From contig JAVIAB010000160.1 of the NCBI GenBank assembly GCA_032433765.1, forward strand, positions 37,781,723 through 37,845,722: a stretch of 64,000 bases of DNA. The letters are read 5' to 3'. This DNA comes from Megaustenia siamemsis. Its lineage: Eukaryota; Mollusca; Gastropoda; Stylommatophora; Ariophantidae. The notes beneath the pieces are model-generated. The model did no database searches, had not been told where the DNA came from, and saw only the letters and a list, made by a program, of their open reading frames with translations. The translations under genes were made by a program, and so were the position numbers. Shown piece after piece: positions 54,601-64,000 of this stretch (the first letter of the stretch is position 1; the number at the start of each line of letters is the position of its first letter).

Positions 54601-57600
54601 CATCCAGGTATTTTTCAGCCTCATATTCAGTACCTGATGTGTCTAGCAAATCCGGTGGACATTGTATTACTGGGTGTTAGTTTCCACAAGCCTATTGATG
54701 GTAAGTGCATGTTTATAATTGTTGAATCTTACAGAAATAATATTATTAATTCATTCATTCTTTTAAAAAACAAGCAGAAATGTATACACACACACACACA
54801 CAGATATTGTAAAAAAAAAAGGGGCAGTCATATTTTCACAGTGCAACACACTCATAGAAGCATATAATTAAAAACAACTTACGTCCGGCGAAGATTGGTA
54901 ACTACCCTATCAACTAACATTGATTTTAATACATTATAGTGTTGCCTTCTCCACTACGGCAAGTCTGGAAGTATACCTTTCACAAATGTTTATTGGCAGC
55001 CAATTTTTTGTTGTTGTGTAATTCATCCTGTACTGGTTGATAGTAACATTAGATACTGATGGGCTTCCCCTCTCAATCATCTTCTTTCATATGTTTTCTA
55101 CACTCTTCATTTGCTTAGCCCTAAAGATCTGGGTGAGTGCTGATGGTACTTTGGGCTCCCACTATCGTCTTTTCACTTGATGCCATTAATCACAACTCTG
55201 TAGATGGTCCACTCAGAAATGTTCATGGCTTAAAAAATGTTGGAACATGTTTGATTACCTTCATTCTAAAGCTGTGAAATTAGCATGTGCTTTGACTTTT
55301 ACATCCATTTTTCAGCCACCAGCACTATAAATTGTAGTCTGCTTTATTATCATGCAACTTAAAACTATTATTATTTTTTGGTACTTTGTAGTGTTTTCTC
55401 ATTTAAGTGTAGTGCACATTTTAGACATAACATGTATATTTCAGCATATTTAAGCTCAGTGGTAAGACTGCAATTTTTGTTTTGCAAAATATTTGTACAT
55501 AAAGTCTTCATATAGGAGCCATTCTCTTATATCAGTTTAACAAAAAGACAGGGGGTTCTAAACGCAGTAAAATCAATGAACTTAAAACATTCAGCAGCTC
55601 ATATCACAACCATTGGCATTAGGATTAGCTAGTTGGAACTGGTCTTGCATTACTTTCCCATGGTAGACCTGAAACAAAGCAGCGTGGTTGAGAGAAGTAG
55701 GGATGTAAAAAAAAAAATAGAAAGCAAACCTGGCACTAAAAATAGTACAGGGCTGAATTTAGATATGTTCGGCTTAAATATACAGATGTTGCAACTTATT
55801 GCAAATCACAACATAAATTATGCACATTTAAAATCCTTTTGAGGATAGACTAGGAAATGGGGATAATAGTCAGATAAACACAGGAAGAAAATATGCTTCT
55901 CTTTTTTATCCGAAAAGGAAAGAAACAAATAATGCAGTGTATCATAGTTATATGGTGCAGAAACATGGACATTAGATAAGAAAACAGAACATAGAATTGA
56001 AGCCTTTGAAATGTGGATATATAGAAGAATAAGTAGAATTGGATGGAAGGAAAAGGAAACAAACAATGAAGTCTTGAAACAACTAAAAATGAAAAGAGAA
56101 CTACTAAACATAATTCAAACAAGACAAGTGTGATTTTTGAGCCATGTTAAAAGACACAATAGCCTACTAAAAGTAATCTTGGAGGGGAATATACAATGTA
56201 AAAGAGGCAGACCAAGACTAACATGGACGAATAACATCAAAAGATGGACAAACCAGTCTATGACAACCTGCACCATCAAAGCAAGAGACAGAGCAGAATG
56301 ACGCTCCATGGTAGCTAACTTCGTTGCGGAGATGGCACTCGATGATGATGATCATCATAGTTAGGTATCAAAAGTAAATCATTAATATTAAAGAAATCCT
56401 CAACTTTTGTATTTAAAGTACATCTTCAAAGTCGAGGATATGCCATCTTTGATGAGCATCAACAAATGATACGAGTCACAATTGTTGAATTATACATTTC
56501 TGTATTGTTGAGTGCATATTTTGTAGAGCTTTGGTAATTAATTAGTGTGTGCTGATCAGATGTATCCAGGTTCAATTTGGCAAATTTTTTTTGCAGACCA
56601 ATGAAACTCGATTTCATCTGACCTCTAAAACTGAGTACTGGATATTTTTTGGGAAAGTATGGGCAGCATGGTGTGGTGCTGACCACATAACTTATACTCA
56701 TGGTCACTAACACTATATTCTCGAAGTCATGGAGAGAATCTGTATTAAGTTTTACATATTTTGTCTAAATAGGTGGTAGCGGAGACCATTTATCAGGAGA
56801 GATGCACCTTCTGCCTGACCCTCTGTTCTCAATCCCGACTGATGGTGTCTACATTACCAGCATTGTAGGAGCTGACAATGGTCGTGTATTCATGGCTGGA
56901 AAAGATGGCTGCTTATATGAACTTATTTACCAGGTCAGCTTGAGATTTGATGGTTTAATTTTTATCAAATTATCAGTCTCTGGTTAATTAGCAAAACTGA
57001 CATTTTCACAACATGGAGAGGCTGTAAATTTTAAAGATATTCTTTACCTTTTGCTACATGTCTAGACCAGCAAGAATCATGAACAGGATGGTGCACTGGA
57101 GGCCTTCTTTGGCTTCTCCATAGTTTTTCATGCAGGTTTGGTTCTGAAAATATCTAGCAGCATGTGGGCCAAGAGCACTCAGCAACTCATAGCTGACTGC
57201 ATGTGCCAGGATCAGCGGTTAACACTTGATCCAGATCTGTTTCACCTTCCAGTGAGGAAGGAGACAAACTTGCATAAGAAGGTGGGAACCTTCATCAGTG
57301 CAACACTTTTCAGAGCCTCAAAGAAATAAAAAATGGAGAACTGTATGACAGCTTAAACAACCTCAACAGAGATGAGCAGATCAAGATCTTCACTCAGGGA
57401 ACAGGTCACTGTGGCCTAGGGGCATGCACACATACATAAACTAGGGCTCAATGACATGGCAACATGCAATTGTGGAGCATCCAAATTGACTCAAGAGCAT
57501 ATCCTACTGGACAGCATCGCTCTCAACACCTTAAGAATACAAATGTACCCACTATAGGGAACTGGTGAACACTTCAAATGACTATTGTTTATGACCCATG

Positions 57601-60600
57601 CAAGTCTAACCATCCAAATACATAGAAAAGGCTGACTGTTGAAATAGAAGACCAGCATGGATCACGCAGGGGATGGTGCTCTTTGTGTTCTTGATATTTT
57701 AATTTCCATAGATGCTGCAGTGGACTTGTATCTGCATCAAGATGGCTCTGTTTTTTGCTCTACTTTTTTTTCTTGGATAAAGAAATGATTTTACAAATCT
57801 AATTGATTAACGTCACTGCTATTACAACATACTGCATGTCTCATTAACCCTAGATTACAATACTATAGTAAAATTTACAGCATCAGAACATAAATTCCTC
57901 AAATTTTGACCTTTTTCTGTATTCAATTACATATAGCAACCCCCACCACCACCTTAATTACCACTTTCGGCAACCCTGATTTTTTATTTTTTTATATTGC
58001 TGTTATGACCAGGGGAATTTTCTGCTCATTTGAAAATATCAAACGTTTGTGACTCAGGTAAACACAGCGAATAGTGCTATGCAGTCGCTGAACATAACTG
58101 ACAGACTTATGGCGACCATACCAATAGACATTGTAACATGTCCGCTCCATGGGGCGTAACTCAGGTCATCAATCAACCTGAGCCAGGAATCTTGAGTCCC
58201 CATGTTTTGCCTAGTGGTAGCACATGGGAATGTGAAGAGTTAAGAGAAATTACTATTTTTAGAACAGCTAATGTTACATTTAAGTGGTAGTAATTTTTAC
58301 AACGGTATCGTAACAGGGAGAGTTACAGCTAGATATCATAATCTAGGGTGAAATATACAGATAATCAATAACAACGTAATCTAGGGTTAAGTCTTCATTA
58401 AAATGGTGAGGTATCAGTTTTTTTTAAAATTCTGCCTATAAAGCATTTCAAAAAGCTGGTTAATTATTTTATGCGTTTTAATTTATTTACATTAATTTAT
58501 AGTAATAAAAAAAAAATCACTTCTTGCATTGTATTTCAGGCGGAGGATGGATGGTTCAGTCGGAAATGTCGTAAAGTGAACCACTCCACCAGCTCTCTCT
58601 CCTTCCTTATTCCATCATTCTTCAACTTCTCATTAAGTGATGATGGTAAATATGACTTGTAATGCATTTATTTTTTTCATTGAAATATATATGAAACACT
58701 TCTGTTTTATTTGTATACTTGTTACTGATTTTCATTCAAACTTGAAACTGTTCTGTTTTATATTCAATTAATTTGATATATGGCACCACAAATAAAACTA
58801 CTGAGAACATGTATCTTCCTGTTTTCATCTTATGCTAGTGAGTCATGAACAATCTCATAAACACTGAAGAAAATAGGTTAATTAGTATAAAAATGCTACA
58901 TAATTATCCTTTGTATACCTTTGATAATGGAAAAAAGATCAATGAAGACATTAAAAAGTCCTAAACATTGAAAAGAATTGGCTTATAAACAACATTTTAA
59001 AGAGGAAATAAAAATACAATGGCCACATAAAAATACACAATGGGTTGGAAAGAACAATAATGAACGGTATGGTTCCAGCAAGAAGACGAGATGGACAGAC
59101 CAAGAATAAGTTGGTTTCAAGACACCAAAGACACCTTGAACTTGATAACAGTAGAAGTGGGAGATCTGGCTAGAGACAAATTATTTCAGATGGGTTTTAA
59201 TATGAGTGCAACATTCTGTAAAGAGCACACAACCCAATAATGATGAAACAAAACTATTTTATCTGTATACTTAGGATTACTGTATATTCTATACATATAT
59301 ATGCATATCATCATCATCGTGTGCCATACCGGTTGTCGTAGGCGATCATGTCATTCCACAATCTTCTATCTACAGTGCATCGTATCAGTTCTGTTGTTGA
59401 CTGTTTTCCATGCCATGACACCAAGCTATCCAGTATTTTCTGTCTTTGTTGTCCATGATCTCTCTTTCCTTTTATTTTGCCAGTTGTAACCAAGTATTCC
59501 AACTTTCCTTTTCTCACGAAGTGCCCGAAAAATGTTGATTGTTTCTTTCTGATGTTTTTTAGAAGCTGCCACTTTGTGTTGGCCTCTTTGAGAACTTCCT
59601 CATTGGTCTGTTTAGCTGTCCAGGGAACTTTCAACATTCTTCTGAGAAATCCCATCTCTGTGGCCTCTAATCGTCTTTTCATCTGTCTACTGTCCATGAT
59701 TCGCTTCTATAGGTCAGAATTGGTTCTATATAGCACTGATGAACTCTCTTTCTCATTTCTATCGACATAGATTTGTTGCATAAGATATTTTTCATTTTCT
59801 GAAATGCTATTTTGGCCTGAGCTATTCTGTTTTTCATTTCCGTGGTGCATCTTCCATCCGATGTTATTATTGTGCCCAAGTATTTGACCTGCTGCACTTG
59901 TTTCAAATTTGTCCTGTTTATTTTTATGCTGCATGCTGGTGATGATTGTTTCTTCAATATGACCATTACTTTTGTTTTCTTACTATTCAGACTGAGACCT
60001 TTCTTATTGCTTTCTTTTACTATTATGTCTATCATTTCTTTCAATTTTGAACTTGAATATGTATATAAATATGTATATTTGTTTCTTGTTTTACTTTGTT
60101 CAATTTCTTGTGCTCAGCAAAGTATATAGAGAAGTTAGTTGTCTTCTTGTATCTAGTCATCATTACTAGGAGGTCATCTTAAGTACTCCATAATTTGTCT
60201 GCTGATTATTTTTCTTAGGTCAGATTCTAATCTTTAAGTAGTTTTACAGCTCATTTTTACAGTACATATTCAGGGGCCTGTCACAGCTGGTTGTATCTAA
60301 TATTTTAGTTATCTTGTTCATTTACTCATTTTAGAAATATCAACTGTGTATGGTTCTTCTATGGGTGTTTGGTCTACAATACCCAGTTCAAAATTGGAAG
60401 ATTGTAAGTAGCCTTCTGCTCTCTAAGATTGTAAGTAGCCTTGGGCTCTATAAGATTGTAAGTCGCCTTCTGCTCTCTAAGATTGTAGGTAGCCTTGGGC
60501 TCTATAAGATTGTAAGTCGCCTTCTGCTCTCTAAGATTGTAAGTAGCCTTGGGCTCTATAAGATTGTAAGTCGCCTTCTGCTCTCTAAGATTGTAAGTGG

Positions 60601-63600
60601 GCTCTATAAAATTGTAAGTAGCCTTCTGCTCTCTAAGATTGTAAGTATCCTTGGGCTCTATAAACTTGCAAGTAGCTTTGGGCCCTATAAGATTGTAAGT
60701 AGCCTTCTGCTCTCTAAGATTGTAAGTAGCCTTGGGCTCTATGGGATTTCAAAATATAATCTTCATGAAGCTTGTTATTTCTTCTTGTTCTAATTTTATT
60801 GTCTTTGCATTTTTTATTGATACCCTGTTATGAAATTGTTCTTAAGTGTGCCTTCTTTATCAAGTTTGTCGGCTTCTTTATTTTCAACTACTTCACAATG
60901 GATAGGGACTCATTGCAGTGGTTGTTGATGGTAGTTAGCTGGTTCAGCTGATCCTACACTTTAAAAAATAATTTTTGTTTTGTTTTGCATTTATCAGCTT
61001 TATCACCTCTAGTGAAACCCCTTTTAAGCATGATAGATCTAATAGAAAAGTAGTAAAGAGCCCCTGTCTTGCCAAGTGGCGTATAGGGAATTTTGTGTTA
61101 GTGACCATAAATTTTACAGACCTTCGGCACATGATTTTTGGGGTAATGTGGTTGGTATTACGCCAGTGTCACTTTACTTTTCCAGGGAAAAATCAGGTAC
61201 CCATTTAAGGCTGGGTGAACCCGGAAGCTGTCAGTTGGGATCGAACCCTACCTCTTGTCCTTTGTAGTAAGATAGATCTAATGTCTTGGGTTAATTTTTC
61301 CCAACAATTTAAACATCACAGAGAGCACACAGGACTAGTGTGTGTTTTGTATCGTTTATGGCACAGCCACAACAATATGGGTTCATGCAGTCAGTTGTGA
61401 GTTACTGACTGCTCTCTGCCTGCCCCATTTTAAATATAACTGCAAAAATGCTTTTATTATACTTTTTTAAAACTAATTTGTGTTGCTTCTCCTAGCTTTT
61501 TGTTAGTTACACAAAATCTTTGACATTTCTCAGATTGTTGACTTTATTTCTATTTCTTTCACTGCCATCCGTTAAAAATTATAAGAGCGTTTATAAATTC
61601 CCTTCAAAAGTTTGTTCTTAAATTTTTTCTCCTCTACCTTAGACCCTATGGTCCAAATAAGCATAGACAATTCAAGAGGAATCTTGTATGCCAGGACACA
61701 AAAAGGTACAATTCAGGTAAGCTTAATAAGCAATATCTTATTAATGTTGTGGAAATGGTTCTTAATTTAACATGTCATTAAGTTTTTTTCAGTTAAAACA
61801 AATGGAAGAATTTAAATACCTAAGAAATGCGGTGGAAAACTCATCTGACAATAGTCTCCACTGCTATCCAACAAGGAAATAAGACAAGAGATAAAATTGG
61901 CACTCTACAACACAATCTTAATCCAAATCTTCTGCCACCATTGCCAGACCTAGATGCTAGACTCAAGAACCATAAGACAAAAAATAACCACTAAAAAAAA
62001 AATGTGCTAGATGCATGACAGGAAATAGCCTGAAAGATAAGATCAGAAATGAAGAACTGAGAAGAAAGCTAAGCGTAATTTTCGCCACAGAACACATTTA
62101 AAAAAAAAGTCAAAATGGTTTGGCCACATGATAGGACAGAATGATCAAAACACAACAGAATGAGCCTTCAATAAACATTTGCGAGAACACCAGATCCAAG
62201 GACCGATCACATAGCAGCAGAGGCCAACAGAAGAACAAAAGACTGCACTCAGCGCTGAAATACAAATTAGGAAGGAAAGATTATTACATTTTTTTCTTTT
62301 GTTTGCTAATAATTTTGTTATTCTTCTCACTGATTTTTTTTTTTTTGCCAGTCAGTTATGCAGCTCTTTGTATTGATACCACACATTTCTACATATTTAT
62401 TTAACCCTAGATCACAATGTGTATATGCGGACTCTCCCATATATCATCATCAAGCACTGGGCCTACTGGCGTAGGTGATCGTATCTCTCCACAACTTTCG
62501 ATCTCGGCAGCTATTTATCATTTCTGTTGTTGACCTTCTGCCAAGCCATTCTCTTAAGCTGTGTTATTTTTTTCTCTTTGCTTCCCTCTATCTCTTCGTC
62601 CCTCAATTTTTCCAGTTGTTACAATATATTCCAGTTGTTCTCTTCTCATTACATGGCCAAAAATGATGATTGTTTCTTCCTAATATTGGAAATTAGCTCT
62701 CTTTTTGTTTTCACCTCTCTCAGAACATCTTCATTACTCTTCTTAGCTGTCCATGGTACTCTCAATATTCTTCTGTAAAACCACATTTCTACAGACTCTA
62801 GTGATTTTCTTGTCTGTTGTCCTATTGTCCATGATTCGCATCCATATGTTAAGATTGGCTCTACATAACATTTAAGAACTCTTTTTCTTGTTCTATTGTC
62901 AAAAATGGATTGCATAGTATCTTCCTCATTTTTTGGAAAGTTACTTTTGCCTGAGCCATTCTGCATCTCACCTCTTTTGTACATCTTCCATCTGAAGTTA
63001 ACAAAGTTCCCAAATATTTAAATTCATTTACCTGATATTGTTCCACTTGTCTTTATTTTGCACTGAGGTGATATCTTTTTCTTTGTTGTTACCATTTCCT
63101 CTGTCTTTTTGCTATTAAATCTGAGTCCTTTATTTTTGTTTTCTTTCTCTATAATGTCCAACATTTCTTGTAACTCATTTTCACTCTTAGCGATTAAGAC
63201 CCCATATATCATACTAAAGTAAAAATTACTACCGCTTAAATGTAACATTAGGGGCTCTAAAAATAGTGTTTTCTTTTAACTTTTAACATACAGCTATGTG
63301 TTCACACTAGGAGAGTCACGGGGACTCATATTTCCTGGTTCAGGTTGATTTTTTTACATGAAATTTGACCGCTTGGACTGGACATGTTATTTGTTTAGGT
63401 TCATGGGGGAAATGTTTGCCCATGGCATACAGTCAAATTTGGAAGAATTAGTGTTTTTATGCGGTAATTTTTATGACTGTATCATTATTTGGGGTTAAAA
63501 CTCTGACTTGAAAACACACGCAACCGTTATTAAGTGTCAGCCTGTCTGTTAAAATATATAGCCCTTATATTTAATATTAGTTCTGACATGTTCACTGTTT

Positions 63601-63742
63601 AGCATCAAAATTAAGAATATTTATAGATGCTGCTGTTTTATCAATGACAGGTATTTGATCTTGGTGAAAACAAGAAGGGGATGGGAAGAGTTGCATCACA
63701 GTCACAGTCTAGTATACGAAGTGTTGCTGGGGACATTGCCAG
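45484..63742 (+). CDS. NUP155: NUP155: nuclear pore complex scaffold nucleoporin (first 9 coding exons, partial)
   Basis: Exons 45484-45625, 47183-47320, 49779-49875, 52945-53015, 54608-54700, 56773-56933, 58540-58645, 61643-61716 and 63651-63742 join in frame (974 nt, about 324 residues) with GT-AG introns. Family knowledge: Nup155 (yeast Nup157/170) is an inner-ring scaffold nucleoporin with an N-terminal beta-propeller and a C-terminal helical solenoid. Residues seen match the N-terminal region: [113 protein letters not shown]. The start is ATG in GCCATGG; an upstream non-coding exon is possible. The remaining about 1000 residues lie beyond 64000. No lesion seen. Confidence 0.96.
45855..46095 (+). 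mobile_element. Dispersed repeat SR2, forward copy in NUP155 intron 1
   Basis: CAAGTGTATAGGGATCAAGG, TGGTACCAAAAAATGTCATG, GTTGACTGAAATGTGCA, CACCTTTTTAAGGATAGATG. Confidence 0.65.
46096..46820. other. NUP155 intron 1: no gene seen
   Basis: AT-rich, no recognised element. Confidence 0.6.
46836..47052 (-). mobile_element. SINE family 1, head-truncated, 15 bp TSD
   Basis: Tail and body of SINE-1 in reverse, ending before the tRNA-like head. TSD TAATTTATTCTTGAG / TAATTTATTCTTAAG (46821-46835 and 47053-47067), one mismatch. Confidence 0.85.
47183..47320 (+). CDS. NUP155: NUP155 exon 2
   Basis: [20 protein letters not shown] to [14 protein letters not shown]. Acceptor CCCCAG, donor GTATCC (weak). 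Reading on past the donor meets a stop within a few codons. Confidence 0.93.
47436..47690 (-). mobile_element. SINE family 1, complete
   Basis: Well-preserved reverse copy ending GAGCTATTGTGGCTCCC, 115 bp after NUP155 exon 2. Confidence 0.92.
47691..48504. other. NUP155 intron 2: unexplained, relatively GC-rich stretch
   Basis: Between about 47890 and 48500 the base composition is less AT-rich than the neighbouring introns. I recognise no gene or repeat family. Confidence 0.5.
48505..48725 (-). repeat. Dispersed coding-like repeat, second copy
   Basis: Matches 20970-21190. The minus strand keeps [13 protein letters not shown] and KPCRK. Confidence 0.5.
48926..48963. repeat. 38 bp perfect pyrimidine-purine alternation
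   Basis: TATATACATATACACACGCG continuing to CGCGCGCG with strict YR alternation; GC-rich right half. Confidence 0.9.
48964..49440. other. NUP155 intron 2: no gene seen
   Basis: AT-rich, no recognised element. Confidence 0.55.
49445..49618 (+). mobile_element. LINE family D 3' end, forward copy
   Basis: GGAATCGGCTCCATCAATGAG, then AGACAAATT and CTATGCCCTATGGGCTGAC, the complement of the ends at 20052 and 36107. Confidence 0.65.
49779..49875 (+). CDS. NUP155: NUP155 exon 3
   Basis: [20 protein letters not shown] to [12 protein letters not shown]. Acceptor GCAAG, donor GTAAGT. Confidence 0.94.
50040..50222 (+). mobile_element. LINE family E 3' end
   Basis: GGGCCACTGGCGCAGAACAC to CTGACAGCTGACTTCATGTG, very similar to 5803-5960. 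Confidence 0.7.
50455..50660 (+). mobile_element. SINE family 4, 5' part
   Basis: TGGTGGTCTATAGGTATAAC, box B-like GGGTTAAAATCCC, GCGTAGTGAGACCTGATGTC. Confidence 0.7.
50886..51607 (+). mobile_element. RTE-like LINE (family C) 3' part with 11 bp TSD
   Basis: [12 protein letters not shown] start, [28 protein letters not shown], then NLRCGDGT and an ATG triplet tail; frameshifts are present. TSD AAATAAAACAT (50875-50885 and 51608-51618). Confidence 0.88.
51619..52095. other. NUP155 intron 3: no gene seen
   Basis: Very AT-rich. Confidence 0.6.
52096..52386 (+). mobile_element. RTE-like LINE (family A) internal fragment
   Basis: [40 protein letters not shown], and TTGKIEG; both ends missing. 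Confidence 0.82.
52387..52944. other. NUP155 intron 3, 3' end: no gene seen
   Basis: Contains an about 15-base G run near 52688. No coding signal before the exon 4 acceptor. Confidence 0.55.
52945..53015 (+). CDS. NUP155: NUP155 exon 4
   Basis: [20 protein letters not shown] and PKP. Acceptor TTTCAG, donor GTTAGT. Confidence 0.94.
53337..53632 (+). mobile_element. RTE-like LINE (family C) 3' end with internal deletion
   Basis: [44 protein letters not shown] and ATG triplet tail. About 60 bp between RTRQ and EGKIQG is missing compared with 11040-11110. Confidence 0.88.
53903..54295 (+). mobile_element. SINE family 4, most complete copy
   Basis: Box A-like TGGTCTAGAGGTAGAATG, box B AGTTCAAATCCCG, body GATAGTGAGATCCAATGTC, 3' part GGGCAAAATTGTTAAGC to CTATGCCCACTTGACGGGTC. 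Confidence 0.8.
54608..54700 (+). CDS. NUP155: NUP155 exon 5
   Basis: [20 protein letters not shown] and [11 protein letters not shown]. Acceptor ATCCAG, donor GTAAGT. Confidence 0.94.
54701..55615. other. NUP155 intron 5: no gene seen
   Basis: Short (AC)n run at about 54784-54802. The remainder is unassigned AT-rich DNA. Confidence 0.55.
55620..55875 (+). mobile_element. Dispersed repeat SR2, forward copy
   Basis: GAAGTAGGGATG, CCTGGCACTAAAAATAG, TTATTGCAAATCACAACATAA, TTTTGAGGATAGACTAGG. Confidence 0.6.
55951..56353 (+). mobile_element. RTE-like LINE (family C) 3' end with 10 bp TSD
   Basis: [15 protein letters not shown] DNA to the triplet tail. TSD ATCATAGTTA (55941-55950 and 56354-56363). 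Frame broken. Confidence 0.9.
56570..56735 (+). mobile_element. SINE family 1 relic
   Basis: GGATATTTTTTGGGAAAGTA, GCTGACCACATAA, ATGGTCACTAACACTATATTC; head unrecognisable. Confidence 0.55.
56773..56933 (+). CDS. NUP155: NUP155 exon 6
   Basis: [20 protein letters not shown] to [20 protein letters not shown] and Q. Acceptor AAATAG, donor GTCAGC. Confidence 0.95.
57060..57690 (+). mobile_element. RNase-H-type LINE C-terminus, decayed (family H)
   Basis: DNA such as [12 protein letters not shown], then TGHC and, in another frame, a Cys-rich tail resembles the C-terminal tail of I/Jockey-group LINE proteins. Many stops. Assignment is tentative. Confidence 0.4.
57848..58386 (-). mobile_element. 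TTAA MITE family 1 (piggyBac-like), reverse copy
   Basis: TTAA at 57844-57847 and 58387-58390; both ends begin CCCTAGATTAC. The right end carries a small tandem copy of the terminus (CTAGGGTGAAATATACAG, about 58346). Confidence 0.88.
58540..58645 (+). CDS. NUP155: NUP155 exon 7
   Basis: [20 protein letters not shown] to [10 protein letters not shown]. Acceptor TTTCAG, donor GTAAAT. Confidence 0.95.
58815..59248 (+). mobile_element. LINE RT C-terminus, decayed
   Basis: TATGCTAGTGAGTCATGAAC corresponds to YASES; later AATGGCCACATAAAAATAC and GAACGGTATGGTTCC correspond to the GH-x-NGMVP tail common in RTE-like LINEs. Heavily frameshifted. Confidence 0.5.
59300..60060 (-). mobile_element. RTE-like LINE (family A2), reverse copy
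   Basis: Minus-strand frames 60044-59679 and 59697-59314: [88 protein letters not shown] and a triplet tail. One frameshift; 5'-truncated. Confidence 0.9.
60396..60745. repeat. 27 bp minisatellite, about 13 units in alternating pairs
   Basis: Two 27 bp unit types, AAGTAGCCTTCTGCTCTCTA and AAGTAGCCTTGGGCTCTATA (each preceded by GATTGT), mostly alternate as a 54 bp dimer. Because 27 is 9 codons, one frame stays open across the array (60350-60793). It lies in a NUP155 intron and is not called a gene. Confidence 0.95.
61044..61270 (-). mobile_element. SINE family 1, head-truncated, 12 bp TSD
   Basis: Body and box B in reverse, ending TGTCCTTTGTAGTAA before the box A region. TSD GATAGATCTAAT (61032-61043 and 61271-61282). 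Confidence 0.92.
61643..61716 (+). CDS. NUP155: NUP155 exon 8
   Basis: [20 protein letters not shown] and KGTIQ. Acceptor CCTTAG, donor GTAAGC. Confidence 0.95.
61795..62280 (+). mobile_element. RTE-like LINE (family B), C-terminal part, decayed
   Basis: [12 protein letters not shown], then in shifted frames [19 protein letters not shown] and [15 protein letters not shown], as at 1650-2110. Confidence 0.8.
62405..63494 (+). mobile_element. TTAA MITE family 1 split by an RTE LINE
   Basis: TTAA at 62401-62404 and 63495-63498. The MITE parts are 62405-62447 and 63213-63494; the LINE between them carries its own TSD. Confidence 0.85.
62448..63200 (-). mobile_element. 5'-truncated RTE-like LINE (family A) with 12 bp TSD
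   Basis: Minus strand: [91 protein letters not shown] (62436-62447 and 63201-63212). Small frameshifts. Confidence 0.92.
63651..63742 (+). CDS. NUP155: NUP155 exon 9 (last in window)
   Basis: [20 protein letters not shown] to RSVAGDIA plus two bases. Acceptor GACAG, donor GTAATA. The gene continues beyond the window. Confidence 0.94.
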
Positions 63743-63819
63743 GTAATATTACATGCTTGTAACTATGACATTAATTTGTAGACTTCTTTCTTTTTGCTTT
63801 TCTTCTTTCTATCTACCTC

Positions 63820-64000
63820 TATCTATTGACCTTTCGAGCCGTAGCTGGCCCATAGGGCGTAGACCAAGATACTACTTCTCTTATCTAAATTTTTGTTCTA
63901 GCAGTTTTCATTTCTTTTAAAGATATTTTATCAAATCTCGCCATTTGTCTCAGTTCTGTGTAAGCAGCTCTATCTCATTTCTTCTTTAGTTAACAGTAAT
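63820..64000 (-). mobile_element. LINE family D 3' end, cut by window edge
   Basis: TATTGACCTTTCGAGCCGTA, GGCCCATAGGGC, then TTATCAAATCTCGCCATTTG as at 36100-36240. Confidence 0.8.

Noticed and set aside
6145..63742. GET3 and NUP155 as a functional cluster (both act at the ER/nuclear envelope)
   Set aside because: They are separated by 17.5 kb of transposon-filled DNA, and linkage of two housekeeping genes needs no functional explanation.

Overview
This is a 64 kb piece of an animal nuclear genome. Mollusc is my best guess, based on the EGF-like/lectin-type receptor fragments near the left end and the style of the RTE and tRNA-SINE load; the sequence alone does not fix the species. The evidence for a nuclear metazoan genome is direct: two housekeeping genes split by GT-AG introns, AT-rich introns, and about 50 recognisable transposable-element copies or fragments.

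Genes. (1) A complete GET3/ASNA1 gene (tail-anchored-protein targeting ATPase, 333 aa) lies on the + strand in eight exons between 6145 and 28004. All splice phases close and there is an AATAAA signal at 28108. (2) The first nine coding exons of NUP155 (large nuclear-pore scaffold protein, N-terminal beta-propeller part) lie on the + strand from 45484 to 63742, and the gene runs off the right edge. (3) Two broken, head-to-head pieces of EGF-like/discoidin-lectin-type receptor genes lie at 3045-3600 (-) and 3949-4830 (+).

The rest is mobile DNA. Non-LTR retrotransposons dominate. They include several RTE/BovB-like families with GAT/ATG-triplet 3' tails (one near full length at 10802-13962) and several RNase-H-bearing families (an intact 428-codon ORF at 22352-23638, and a long composite element at 34262-38560). 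Three tRNA-headed SINE families are present, many copies with perfect target-site duplications (TSDs). There are two families of TTAA-flanked piggyBac-like MITEs, a 600 bp MITE with 8 bp TSD, a Tc1/mariner-superfamily element with an unusually long D-E spacing, a hAT transposase remnant and a mariner deletion derivative. At least five minisatellites are present, two of which visibly grew out of LINE coding sequence.

Layout. 1-6.1 kb: LINE debris, minisatellites, receptor fragments. 6.1-28.0 kb: GET3 with TE-filled introns. 28-45.5 kb: intergenic, nested TEs. 45.5-64 kb: NUP155. The two genes share orientation but are 17.5 kb apart, and nothing suggests co-regulation. The most informative signals are insertion and repair scars: a LINE whose 5' junction carries a perfect 55 bp inverted copy of DNA from about 0.7 kb away, a 71 bp templated insertion with a 7 bp flanking repeat, a twin-primed inverted LINE, a dimeric tRNA SINE mobilised as one unit, and multi-layer nested insertions. 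I found no CRISPR array, bona fide tRNA or rRNA gene, or clearly new protein system.
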